This document shows, one piece after another, positions 33,622 through 43,087 of a DNA stretch of 64,000 bases. Each line of letters begins with the position of its first letter. Within the stretch, counting starts at the first letter, position 1. The translations under genes were made by a program, and so were the position numbers. The stretch is from Bradyrhizobium sp. 195 (GTDB lineage: Bacteria > Pseudomonadota > Alphaproteobacteria > Rhizobiales > Xanthobacteraceae), in contig NZ_CP082161.1 in NCBI RefSeq assembly GCF_023101665.1, positions 2,914,001-2,978,000 of the forward strand, in the 5' to 3' direction. The notes beneath the pieces are model-generated. The model was given only the letters and a program-made list of their open reading frames with translations, did not search any database and was not told the origin of the DNA.

Positions 33622-36600
33622 ATGTCAACCAAGAACCGTCTGGATCCGATCCCGCATCCGCCGACCAAGCCGGTGGTCGGCAATATGCTGTCGCTGGACT
33701 CGGCCGCCCCCGTGCAGCACCTGACGCGGCTCGCCAAGGAGCTAGGTCCGATCTTCTGGCTCGACATGATGGGCTCGCCGATCGTCGTCGTCTCCGGCCA
33801 CGATCTCGTCGACGAGCTCTCCGACGAGAAGCGCTTCGATAAGACGGTGCGCGGCGCGTTGCGGCGCGTGCGCGCGGTCGGCGGCGATGGGCTGTTCACG
33901 GCCGATACCAAGGAGCCGAACTGGAGCAAGGCGCACAACATCCTGCTCCAACCCTTCGGCAACCGCGCCATGCAGTCCTACCACCCGAGCATGGTCGATA
34001 TCGCCGAGCAGCTCGTCCAGAAATGGGAGCGGCTGAACGCCGACGAGGAGATCGATGTCGTCCACGACATGACCGCGCTGACGCTGGACACGATCGGGCT
34101 ATGCGGCTTCGAGTACCGCTTCAATTCGTTCTACCGGCGCGACTACCATCCCTTCGTCGAGTCGCTGGTGCGCTCGCTCGAAACCATCATGATGACGCGT
34201 GGCCTACCGCTCGAGCAGATCTGGATGCAGAAGCGCCGCAAGACGCTCGCGGAGGACGTCGCCTTCATGAACAAGATGGTCGACGAGATCATCGCCGAGC
34301 GGCGCAAGAGCGCAGAGGGGATCGACGACAAGAAGGACATGCTGGCCGCGATGATGACGGGCGTCGACCGGTCGACCGGCGAGCAGCTCGACGACGTCAA
34401 CATCCGCTACCAGATCAACACGTTCCTGATCGCGGGCCACGAGACCACCAGTGGCCTCTTGTCCTACACGCTCTATGCGCTGCTCAAGCACCCGGACATT
34501 CTCAAGAAGGCCTACGACGAGGTCGACCGCGTCTTCGGCCCCGATGTCAACGCCAAGCCGACCTATCAGCAGGTGACGCAGCTCACCTACATCACGCAGA
34601 TCCTGAAAGAGGCGCTGCGGCTGTGGCCGCCCGCGCCGGCCTATGGCATCTCGCCGCTGAGCGACGAGACCATCGGCGGCGGCAAATACAAGCTCAGGAA
34701 AGGCACCTTCACCACGATCCTGGTGACCGCGCTGCATCGCGATCCCAGCGTCTGGGGGCCGAACCCCGATGCGTTCGATCCCGAGAACTTCAGTCGTGAG
34801 GCGGAGGCCAAACGGCCAATCAATGCCTGGAAGCCATTCGGCAACGGCCAGCGCGCCTGCATCGGCCGCGGCTTTGCCATGCACGAGGCCGCGCTCGCGC
34901 TCGGCATGGTCCTGCAGCGCTTCAAGCTGATCGACCACCAGCGCTACCAGATGCACCTGAAGGAAACCCTGACGATGAAGCCGGAAGGCTTCAAGATCAA
35001 GGTGCGTCCGCGCGCCGATCGCGAGCGGGGCGCCTACGGTGGGCCTGTGGCGGCCGCGTCCTCGGCGCCGAAGGCGCCGCGCCAGCCGACGGCCCGGCCG
35101 GGCCACAACACGCCGATGCTAGTGCTTTACGGCTCCAATCTCGGCACCGCCGAGGAACTCGCGACGCGCATGGCCGATCTTGCCGAAATCAACGGCTTTG
35201 CGGTGCATCTCGGCCCGCTCGACGATTACGTCGGCAAGCTGCCGCAGGAGGGCGGCGTACTGATCATCTGCGCCTCCTATAACGGTGCGCCGCCGGACAA
35301 TGCCACGCAGTTCGTCAAATGGCTCGGCGGCGATCTGCCGAAGGATGCCTTTGCCGGTGTGCGCTACGCCGTGTTCGGTTGCGGCAACAGCGACTGGGCC
35401 GCCACCTATCAATCGGTGCCGCGCTTGATCGACGAACATTTGTCGGCGCACGGTGCGCGCGCAATCTATCCGCGCGGCGAGGGCGATGCGCGTAGCGATC
35501 TCGACGGCCAGTTCCAGAAATGGTTCCCGGCTGCCGCCCAGGTCGCGACCAAGGAATTCGGCATCGACTGGAATTTCACCCGCACCGCGGAGGACGATCC
35601 GCTCTACGCGATCGAGCCGGTGGCGGTGACCGCCGTCAACACCATCGTGGCCCAAGGCGGCGCGGTGGCGATGAAGGTGCTGGTCAATGACGAGCTTCAG
35701 AACAGGAACGGCTCGAATCCGTCGGAGCGCTCGACGCGTCATATCGAGGTGCAGCTGCCGTCCAACGTCAGCTACCGCGTCGGCGATCACCTCAGCGTCG
35801 TCCCGCGCAACGATCCGACGCTGGTGGATTCGGTGGCCCGCCGCTTTGGGTTCCTGCCCGCCGACCAGATCAGGCTTCAGGTCGCCGAAGGGCGCCGCGC
35901 GCAATTGCCGGTCGGGGACGCCGTGTCGGTCGGCCGCCTGCTCAGCGAGTTCGTCGAGCTGCAGCAGGTCGCGACACGCAAGCAGATCCAGATCATGGCC
36001 GAGCATACCCGCTGTCCCGTCACCAAGCCGAAGCTGCTGGCCTTCGTCGGCGAGGAGGGCGAGCCACTCGAGCGTTATCGCAGCGAGATCCTGGCCAGGC
36101 GCAAATCGGTGTTCGATCTGCTGCTTGAATATCCGGCCTGCGAATTGCCGTTCCATGTCTATCTGGAAATGCTCTCGCTGCTTGCGCCACGCTATTACTC
36201 GATCTCGTCTTCGCCGTCCGTCGACGCGGCTCATTGCAGCATCACGGTCGGCGTAGTCGAAGGGCCGGCTGCGTCCGGGCGCGGCACCTACAAGGGCATC
36301 TGCTCGAACTATCTCGCCAATCGGCGCACCGGTGATGCGATCTACGCCACCGTGCGCGAGACCAAAGCCGGCTTCCGGCTCCCGGACGATCCCTCAGTGC
36401 CGATCATCATGATCGGCCCCGGCACGGGCCTCGCGCCGTTCCGCGGCTTCCTCCAGGAACGCGCTGCGCGCAAGGCCAAGGGCGCGGCGCTCGGGCCATC
36501 CATGCTGTTCTTCGGCTGCCGCCACCCCGATCAGGATTTTCTCTATGCGGAGGAGCTGAAGGCGCTGGCGGCAAGCGGCATCACCGAGCTGTTCACGGCG

Positions 36601-36858
36601 TTCTCGCGCGCGGACGGACCGAAGACCTATGTGCAGCACGTGCTCGCCGCGCAGAAGGACAAGGTCTGGCCGCTGATCGAGCAGGGCGCGATCATCTATG
36701 TCTGCGGCGACGGCAGCAAGATGGAGCCCGACGTGAAGGCGGCGCTGGTCGCGATCCACCGCGAGAGGAGCGGCAGCGATGCGGCCGCAAGCGCGCTCTG
36801 GATCGAGGAGATGGGGACGAAGAACCGGTACGTGCTGGACGTCTGGGCGGGTGGATAA
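33622..36858 (+). CDS. Self-sufficient cytochrome P450/NADPH-P450 reductase fusion (CYP102A, P450 BM3-like)
   Basis: 1078-residue fusion that hydroxylates or epoxidises fatty acids with NADPH, without partner proteins. The P450 domain (1-460) has AGHETTSG in the I-helix and the heme loop FGNGQRACIG with Cys413. A linker rich in Ala/Pro follows. The flavodoxin-like FMN domain starts near 499 (LVLYGSNLGTAEELATRM). The FAD/NADPH domain (about 690-1078) has RYYSISSSP, GICSNYL, GPGTGLAPFRGF and the C-terminal YVLDVWAGG with its stacking Trp. Length and domain order match CYP102A. The ATG at 33622 has GGGGAAG about 9 bp upstream. The epoxide hydrolase before it may handle its products. Confidence 0.96.
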   Translation: MSTKNRLDPIPHPPTKPVVGNMLSLDSAAPVQHLTRLAKELGPIFWLDMMGSPIVVVSGHDLVDELSDEKRFDKTVRGALRRVRAVGGDGLFTADTKEPNWSKAHNILLQPFGNRAMQSYHPSMVDIAEQLVQKWERLNADEEIDVVHDMTALTLDTIGLCGFEYRFNSFYRRDYHPFVESLVRSLETIMMTRGLPLEQIWMQKRRKTLAEDVAFMNKMVDEIIAERRKSAEGIDDKKDMLAAMMTGVDRSTGEQLDDVNIRYQINTFLIAGHETTSGLLSYTLYALLKHPDILKKAYDEVDRVFGPDVNAKPTYQQVTQLTYITQILKEALRLWPPAPAYGISPLSDETIGGGKYKLRKGTFTTILVTALHRDPSVWGPNPDAFDPENFSREAEAKRPINAWKPFGNGQRACIGRGFAMHEAALALGMVLQRFKLIDHQRYQMHLKETLTMKPEGFKIKVRPRADRERGAYGGPVAAASSAPKAPRQPTARPGHNTPMLVLYGSNLGTAEELATRMADLAEINGFAVHLGPLDDYVGKLPQEGGVLIICASYNGAPPDNATQFVKWLGGDLPKDAFAGVRYAVFGCGNSDWAATYQSVPRLIDEHLSAHGARAIYPRGEGDARSDLDGQFQKWFPAAAQVATKEFGIDWNFTRTAEDDPLYAIEPVAVTAVNTIVAQGGAVAMKVLVNDELQNRNGSNPSERSTRHIEVQLPSNVSYRVGDHLSVVPRNDPTLVDSVARRFGFLPADQIRLQVAEGRRAQLPVGDAVSVGRLLSEFVELQQVATRKQIQIMAEHTRCPVTKPKLLAFVGEEGEPLERYRSEILARRKSVFDLLLEYPACELPFHVYLEMLSLLAPRYYSISSSPSVDAAHCSITVGVVEGPAASGRGTYKGICSNYLANRRTGDAIYATVRETKAGFRLPDDPSVPIIMIGPGTGLAPFRGFLQERAARKAKGAALGPSMLFFGCRHPDQDFLYAEELKALAASGITELFTAFSRADGPKTYVQHVLAAQKDKVWPLIEQGAIIYVCGDGSKMEPDVKAALVAIHRERSGSDAAASALWIEEMGTKNRYVLDVWAGG

Positions 36859-36867
36859 GGCGAGATT

Positions 36868-36956
36868 GTAGGGTGGGTTAGCGAAGCGTAACCCACCATG
36901 CTTTAGCGCATATGGAACGAAGATGGTGGGTTACGCCTTCGGCTAACCCACCCTAC
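36868..36956. repeat. Palindromic repeat, type C
   Basis: Begins GTAGGGTGGGTTAGCGAAGC and ends in GGCTAACCCACCCTAC, with a second inner inverted pair (GTAACCCACCAT and ATGGTGGGTTAC). This GGTGGGTTA family is widespread between genes in proteobacteria. It starts 10 bp after the P450-reductase stop and could form a large RNA hairpin there, though no T-run follows. Confidence 0.9.
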
Positions 36957-36983
36957 GGAATCGGATCGTGCTAAAGCACTCCC

Positions 36984-37654
36984 ATGATTCCCTGGGAAAA
37001 ACTCGACACCGCCAAAATCCCCGGCTCCGACGAAGAGCTCCGCCTGATGCGGCGGGGCAAGGAGTTTTCCATCAAGCTCGGCACCAACGAGTTGATGAAC
37101 AACCGCCTGTCGGGCTCGGAAGCCGCGCTCGCAACGCTCGCGGCGAAGCAGATCGAAACGGTCGCAAAACCCGTCGTCCTGATCGGTGGCCTCGGCATGG
37201 GTTTTACGTTGCGTGCGGCATTGGCCGTGCTCGGAAGCAAGGCGAAGATCGTGGTCTCCGAGCTCGTCCCATCTGTCGTCGCTTGGGCGCGAGGCCCGAT
37301 GGCAGAGGTCTTCGGCGGCAGTCTCGATGATGCCCGAGTGAGCATCCGAGAGACCGACGTCGGAGAGATCATCCGCGCGCAGCGCTCGGCCTTCGACGCC
37401 ATTCTGCTTGACGTCGACAACGGGCCGGAAGGGTTGACCCGGAAGGGCAATGATGCGCTCTACGATGTGAGCGGGCTCGCGGCGGCGAAGACGGCGCTGC
37501 GGCCGAGCGGCGTGCTCGCTGTCTGGTCGTCTGGGCCCAATGCGGCATTCACCAAACGTCTCGGCCGCGCCGGTTTCGACGTCAAAGAGGTCAACGTCCG
37601 CGCCACCGGAAGAGGCGGCGGCGCGCGGCACGTGATCTGGATCGCGCGGAAGAG

Positions 37655-37658
<4 letters not shown>
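36984..37658 (+). CDS. Spermidine synthase-like/SAM-dependent methyltransferase-fold protein
   Basis: 224-residue cytosolic protein with a Rossmann nucleotide site (VVLIGGLGMGFTLRAAL), an acidic strand end (KIVVSELVPSVVAWAR) and an LLDVDNGPEG strand. These are typical of the spermidine-synthase superfamily. The N-terminal half differs from true SpeE and lacks its gatekeeping loop as far as I can see, so polyamine synthesis is not claimed. Its stop overlaps that of the convergent hydrolase by 4 bp. Confidence 0.7.
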
Positions 37659-38569
<911 letters not shown>

Positions 38570-38734
38570 GGGCGCGGTCCCTCCTGCTGATCGATGCTGT
38601 ATCGCACGGTTTCCGGCCACAAAGAAGCGGCGTGCCGAGCAGCAGGTGTGCTTGCCGGTTGACCGGCACCGCGCAACGGTGTGGTATGGCGAGAAAAGAA
38701 GGGCATCGCAGCTCTCGATTTCAGGAGGACGCCG

Positions 38735-39118
38735 ATGACCGACAAGATCAATGACCCCGTCGCCGTGTGGCAGAAGATGGTTGGCGAGATGGAGAAGGGG
38801 TTCAACTCTTTCGCCAACCAGGCCATGTCGTCGCCGGAATTTTCACAGGCGATGAACCGTGCGGGCGGAGTTGCTGCAGGTGCTCAGAAGCAGGTCGGCG
38901 AGCTCATGGAGAAATACCTCGTCACCATGAACCTGCCCAGCCGGGAGCAGGTCACGGGCCTTGCGGAACGGCTCCAGTCGATCGAAGCCCAGATCGGCGA
39001 GATGAAGTCGATGCTGAGCCAGATGGCGGCAAGTTCGGGGATCTCGCAAGGCTTCGACAGCGCGCCGCGGCCGCCACGGACGAAACGTCCGCCCTCCGAA
39101 GGCGGAGGGCAGACATGA
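38735..39118 (+). CDS. Small PHA synthase subunit-like protein (PhaE/PhaR type)
   Basis: 127-residue protein in the place and style of the second subunit of class III/IV PHA synthases. NLPSREQVTGLAERLQSIEA is the recognisable C-terminal motif of the PhaE/PhaR family, followed by a predicted coiled coil and a basic Pro-rich tail. It is much shorter than PhaE (about 350) and shorter than Bacillus PhaR (about 200). AGGAGG lies 8 bp before the ATG. The stop overlaps the PhaC start (ATGA), so the pair should be made in fixed ratio. It could instead be a phasin-like granule protein. Confidence 0.78.
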   Translation: MTDKINDPVAVWQKMVGEMEKGFNSFANQAMSSPEFSQAMNRAGGVAAGAQKQVGELMEKYLVTMNLPSREQVTGLAERLQSIEAQIGEMKSMLSQMAASSGISQGFDSAPRPPRTKRPPSEGGGQT

Positions 39119-40197
39119 ACGCGCCGACGGGACTTGATTTCGCATCCATCCCGGAGCGCATCCAGAGCGAGGTGCAGCGCGCGATCCAGCGAAGCATCAA
39201 GGGCGTTGAATATTTCTCGACCTCGGGCCCTACGCTCGGCTCGACTCCGAAAGAGGTGCTGCATTCGCGCGGCACAATGAGCCTCTATCACTACCGGCCG
39301 ATGTCGGACGAGATCTACCGCGTGCCGGTGCTGATCGTGATGGCCACCACCAACCGCGGCTACATTCTCGACCTCGTTCCCGGGCAGAGTTTCATCGAAT
39401 TCCTGCTCAAGCGCGGTTACGACGTCTACATGCTCGACTGGAGCGCGCCGCGGCCGGAGGAGAAGAGCCTGCGGATGGAGGACTACGTCCTCGACTTCAT
39501 TCCAGACTGCATCCGCAGGGTGCAGCAGGATTCCGGTGAGCAGGACGTCTCCGTCATCGGCTATTGCTTCGGCGGCGTGCTGTCGCTGCTGTACGGCTCG
39601 ATCCACAAGGACGGGCCGATGAAGAATTTGATCTGCTTCACCACGCCGATCGACTTCCGCGAGATGAAGCTGTTCTCGAATTTCTCCGACCGCCGCTATT
39701 TCGATGTCGACCGTCTCGTCGACAGCATCGGCAATGTGCCGCCTGAGATGATCCTGTCCTCGTTCGAGATGCTGCGCCCGGCCTCGCGCACGGTGAGCCA
39801 GATCCAGCTCTGGGAAAACATCTGGAACGACGAGTTCGTCAAGTCGTACCGCATGTTCGACCGCTGGGCGACCGACACGCTGCCATTGGCCGGCGAATAT
39901 TTCCGCACCATCACCAAGGACCTGATGTGGGATAACAAGCTGTTCAACGACACCATGTCGGTCGGCGGCCGCGCCGCCAGGCTTGAAGACATCAAGGTGC
40001 CGATCCTGCATGCGGTCGCCGAGCACGATCACATCGTGCCGTATGACGCCGCAAAGCACCTGATTGCGAAGATTGGATCTGCGGACAAGGAAGAGGTGAT
40101 GCTGAAAGGCGGTCACGTCTCGCTCGTCGCGGGCGCCAACGCCGTGAAGCGGCTATGGCCAAAACTGGATTCCTGGCTGGGAAAGAGATCGATATGA
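39115..40197 (+). CDS. phaC: Poly(R)-hydroxyalkanoate synthase, class III/IV-sized PhaC
   Basis: 360-residue polymerase that links (R)-3-hydroxyacyl-CoA units into PHA at the granule surface. The lipase-like box is GYCFGG with the nucleophilic Cys. The acid and His are expected in VAEHDHIVPYD and KGGHVSLVAG. YDVYMLDWSAPRPEEK is PhaC-typical. At 360 residues it is the size of class III/IV PhaC rather than the roughly 590-residue class I form. ATGA overlap with the small-subunit gene and with the acetyltransferase gene marks a three-gene unit. Confidence 0.93.
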   Translation: MNAPTGLDFASIPERIQSEVQRAIQRSIKGVEYFSTSGPTLGSTPKEVLHSRGTMSLYHYRPMSDEIYRVPVLIVMATTNRGYILDLVPGQSFIEFLLKRGYDVYMLDWSAPRPEEKSLRMEDYVLDFIPDCIRRVQQDSGEQDVSVIGYCFGGVLSLLYGSIHKDGPMKNLICFTTPIDFREMKLFSNFSDRRYFDVDRLVDSIGNVPPEMILSSFEMLRPASRTVSQIQLWENIWNDEFVKSYRMFDRWATDTLPLAGEYFRTITKDLMWDNKLFNDTMSVGGRAARLEDIKVPILHAVAEHDHIVPYDAAKHLIAKIGSADKEEVMLKGGHVSLVAGANAVKRLWPKLDSWLGKRSI

Positions 40198-40787
40198 GCG
40201 AACAGCGTTCCTATCCGCGTCAGGTCAAGACCGACGCCGGCGATATCGAGATCCGCCTGATGTCGCCCGCGGATGAGGCCGCGGTGCTCGCCTTCGGCAA
40301 GGGCCTGCCGACCCATGACTTGTTGTTCCTTCCGCGCAACATCAGCGAGCCGAAGGTGCTGTCGGCCTGGGTCAAGGAGATCGAGCGCGGCGCGATCACA
40401 AGCCTGCTTGCGGTCAGGGACGGCAAGGTCGTCGGCTGCGGCACGCTGGTGCGCGACCCGCACTCCTGGTCGCCCCATGTCGGCGAGATCCGCATGGTGG
40501 TTTCGCTCGACGTGCGCGGGAAGGGGGTGGGGCGGGCGCTGTCGCAGGAGACCTTTGCCCTGGCGCTTGGCGCCGGCCTGGAAAAACTCTCGGTCCAGAT
40601 GACCGTCGACCAGCAGGCCGCGATCGCACTGTTCGAGAGCCTCGGCTTCAAGGCTGAGGCGCTGCTGCGGGACCACGTCCGGGACGTCGATGGCAAAACC
40701 CACGACATCGTGGTGCTCGGGCACAACATCGCGCAGGTCCAGGCCCAGATGGAGGCCTACGGGCTGCCGGGCGCGGTCCAGCACTAG
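40194..40787 (+). CDS. GNAT family N-acetyltransferase
   Basis: 197-residue acetyltransferase with the acetyl-CoA motif A (EIRMVVSLDVRGKGVGRAL, the R/QxxGxG/A loop as RGKGVG) and C-terminal FESLGFKAEALLRDHVRD. The ATG at 40194 overlaps the phaC stop. An upstream in-frame ATG (40155) lies inside phaC. The substrate is unknown. Coupling to PhaC suggests a role linked to PHA metabolism or granule proteins, but the overlap alone does not prove it. Confidence 0.88.
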   Translation: MSEQRSYPRQVKTDAGDIEIRLMSPADEAAVLAFGKGLPTHDLLFLPRNISEPKVLSAWVKEIERGAITSLLAVRDGKVVGCGTLVRDPHSWSPHVGEIRMVVSLDVRGKGVGRALSQETFALALGAGLEKLSVQMTVDQQAAIALFESLGFKAEALLRDHVRDVDGKTHDIVVLGHNIAQVQAQMEAYGLPGAVQH

Positions 40788-40878
40788 GGCCGGCTACGTC
40801 CCCGGGAACCCGTCTGGCCAGGAAGGCCCCAGTTAAGGCTGTTCACGATTTCGTGATATCGCACCGCAACAAGAATAT

Positions 40879-40887
40879 TGCATCGCA
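40879..40887. promoter_or_regulatory. PhaR-like TGC-N3-GCA motif upstream of the phasin gene
   Basis: TGCATCGCA lies about 90 bp before the phasin start, with nearby related CGCACCGCAAC and CGCACAATTAAC stretches. PHA-responsive PhaR repressors of alphaproteobacteria bind TGC/GCA-rich sites before phasin genes. The match is short and the assignment is inference. Confidence 0.35.
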
Positions 40888-40976
40888 CAATTAACTATGC
40901 CATATAGATCGGGCCCCGGGCCAATGCGGACGGGGTGAGCCCATAGCTCAGAGCAACGAGGATGGAGAGAACCCCA

Positions 40977-41432
40977 ATGACCACCGAAACCAACACCGCT
41001 TTCGAAGGCTTCAAGGACGCATTCAAGAACATCCAGAACCTGGAAGTTCCCGAGGCCGCCCGCGAGTTCGTCAAGAAGTCCGCCAACACCGCCAAGGACC
41101 GTGCTGCCGAGGTGTTCGCTGGCTCCGAGCGCGTGACCGCCGCCGTCGAGAACGCGGTGACCGAGTCCGTCACTGAAGCCGGCAAGATTAGCCGCAACAT
41201 CCAGCAGGCGATCTATGACGACGCCCAGGCGTTCTTCGCCGGTATCGACAAGCTTGCCTCCGCCAAGTCGGTCAGCGAAGCCGTCGAGATCCAGTCGGGT
41301 CTGCTCCGCGCCCGCGGCGAAGTGTTCGTCTCGCGTGCCAAGGCGACCGCCGATTATTTCGGCAAGCTCGCCGCCAACGGCGCGAAGTCCGCTCAGGACA
41401 ATTTCGCCAAGGTCTACACCAAGACCGCCTGA
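40977..41432 (+). CDS. phaP: Phasin family protein (PHA granule-associated)
   Basis: 151-residue amphipathic helical protein of the phasin_2 type that coats PHA granules and limits their size. FEGFKDAFKNIQNLEVPEAA at the N-terminus, VESVTEAGK-like central helices and LASAKSVSEAVEIQSGLLRA with DYFGKLAANGAKSA are family hallmarks. GGAGAGA lies 8 bp before the ATG. The gene is monocistronic: it has its own 190-bp upstream region with a PhaR-like site and a strong terminator after it. Position close to phaC supports the assignment. Confidence 0.93.
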   Translation: MTTETNTAFEGFKDAFKNIQNLEVPEAAREFVKKSANTAKDRAAEVFAGSERVTAAVENAVTESVTEAGKISRNIQQAIYDDAQAFFAGIDKLASAKSVSEAVEIQSGLLRARGEVFVSRAKATADYFGKLAANGAKSAQDNFAKVYTKTA

Positions 41433-41463
41433 TCTGGCGCCCTGAGTAGAAACTGAAATTTGA

Positions 41464-41489
41464 GGCCCGCTTCGGCGGGCCTTTTGTTT
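41464..41489 (+). terminator. Rho-independent terminator of the phasin gene
   Basis: Perfect 7-bp stem GGCCCGC/GCGGGCC with the stable TTCG loop, followed by TTTTGTTT. It begins 32 bp after the phasin stop. A textbook intrinsic terminator, consistent with high monocistronic expression. Confidence 0.93.
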
Positions 41490-41520
41490 CTTGCATTGCC
41501 GTCAATTTCGCGCTGGTGAC

Positions 41521-41582
41521 GACGCAATCCAAAGTCCTCCTGCGGAAAGATTCCGGATTGCTTCGCTTCGCTCGCAATGACG
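41521..41582. repeat. Palindromic intergenic repeat, type A, degenerate copy 3
   Basis: Retains the GCAATCC inner arm and the complete right end (GGATTGCTTCGCTTCGCTCG, then CAATGACG). The left outer arm is eroded to GACGACGCAATCC. It ends 18 bp before the DUF445 gene. Confidence 0.85.
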
Positions 41583-41599
41583 AGTAGGGTGATGCAGTG

Positions 41600-42886
41600 A
41601 TGACCCCACCGGCCACCTTCTCCCCCGTCAGCCCCGGCGACACCGAACGCGCGGCGGAGCTGCGCCGCGTCAAAGTGCTGGCGGCGCTGGTGCTGGCGTC
41701 GACGCTTGCGGTCTTCATCGCCGCGAAGATTCTTCTGCACGTGCACCCGGTGTTCGGCTTCATCGCCGCCTTCGCGGAAGCCGCGACCATCGGCGGCCTC
41801 GCCGATTGGTATGCCGTGGTTGCCCTGTTCAAGCGGCCGCTCGGCCTGCCGATCCCGCACACCGCGATCATCCAGAGCAACCAAGCCCGCATCGCCGACA
41901 AGCTCGGCGAGTTCATCCAGGTGCACTTCCTCGAGGCCGGCCCGGTCGAGGCCAAGCTGAGGGAGATCGACTTCGGCTCCTTCGTTGCCGACTGGTTGCG
42001 CGATCGCAAGCGCAGCGACGATCTTGCGCGCTTCGCGCTGCGCCTGCTGCCGGAGGCTGTCTCCGCAACCGAGACCTCCGGCCTGATGACCTTCATCATC
42101 CGCCGCATGTCCTCGCAGCTCCAGGCGATCGACCTTGCGCCGCTCGCCGCCGGTACGCTGCGCGGCTTCGTAGCGGAGGGACGGCACCAGATCCTGTTCG
42201 ACGATCTCCTGCGCGTGATGCACGAGACGCTGAACCAGCAAGAGACGATGGGGATGATCCGCGAGAAGGTGCGTGCGGAGTTGCCGACCTTGCTCAGGCT
42301 TTATCGCGCCGACAAATTTCTGGTGAACAAGATCGTGGCGTCCGCCACGGCGTTCTTCAATGAGGTGCGCAGCGATCCCAAGCATCCGTTCCGCGGCGAG
42401 TTCGATCGCATGGTGCTGAGCTTCGTCGACCGGCTCGGCAGCGATCGGGCCTATATCGACCGCATCGATGGATTGAAGCGCGATCTGTTGGCGCGGCCCG
42501 AGCTTGCCGATCTCGCCCGCACGGTATGGGCCAATACGCGTTCTTTCATCGAGCGCAGTGCGAGTGGTGAGACGCAGGTGCTGCAACATCATCTCGCCGG
42601 CATGTTCGTCGCGGCAGGCGAAGCGCTGGCCGGCGATGCCGAGCTGCGCGGCGAGATCAACAAGGGCCTTGTCGCAGTGCTGCGCAGCTTCGTCGCCGAC
42701 CAGAAGAGCGGCGTCTCGATCTTCATCTCCGACCAGGTCAAGGCGTGGGACATGGCGCAGCTGATTTCCCTGATCGAAATCAACATCGGGCGCGACCTGC
42801 AATACATCCGCTTCAACGGTTCGCTGATCGGCGGCCTCGCCGGGCTCGCGCTGTACTCCGTAGAATTCCTGCTCCGATTGCTGTGA
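41600..42886 (+). CDS. DUF445 family membrane-anchored protein
   Basis: 428-residue protein with an N-terminal membrane segment (about 25-45) and the DUF445 hallmark FAEAATIGGLADWYAVVALF, then RPLGLPIPHTAIIQ. The long helical middle and a C-terminal hydrophobic hairpin (GSLIGGLAGLALYSVEFLLR) match the family. An inner-membrane envelope role is expected; the molecular function is not established. The ATG at 41600 directly follows an in-frame GTG (41597), which could be used instead. A repeat ends 18 bp upstream. Confidence 0.9.
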   Translation: MTPPATFSPVSPGDTERAAELRRVKVLAALVLASTLAVFIAAKILLHVHPVFGFIAAFAEAATIGGLADWYAVVALFKRPLGLPIPHTAIIQSNQARIADKLGEFIQVHFLEAGPVEAKLREIDFGSFVADWLRDRKRSDDLARFALRLLPEAVSATETSGLMTFIIRRMSSQLQAIDLAPLAAGTLRGFVAEGRHQILFDDLLRVMHETLNQQETMGMIREKVRAELPTLLRLYRADKFLVNKIVASATAFFNEVRSDPKHPFRGEFDRMVLSFVDRLGSDRAYIDRIDGLKRDLLARPELADLARTVWANTRSFIERSASGETQVLQHHLAGMFVAAGEALAGDAELRGEINKGLVAVLRSFVADQKSGVSIFISDQVKAWDMAQLISLIEINIGRDLQYIRFNGSLIGGLAGLALYSVEFLLRLL

Positions 42887-43087
42887 CTTTTGGGTGACGG
42901 CCGCTGGCATTAACGCACGGGCCTATTGTCGCCTCGCGTCTCTCCCGCTTGAATGTCGGGAACCGGCCGCCTAGCTGATTCATGTTGCGCTGCGGAACGA
43001 TCAAGAAGCCGGTGCATTGGAATTCATGCCCATTTGCCGGCATCGCGGCGGGCGGCCTTTCAGGAATTCTTCCCAGGGGAAACATTG

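Noticed and set aside
38620..38620. GTG at 38620 as the hydrolase start
   Set aside because: No ribosome site precedes it, whereas the GTG at 38569 has AGGAGG 10 bp upstream.
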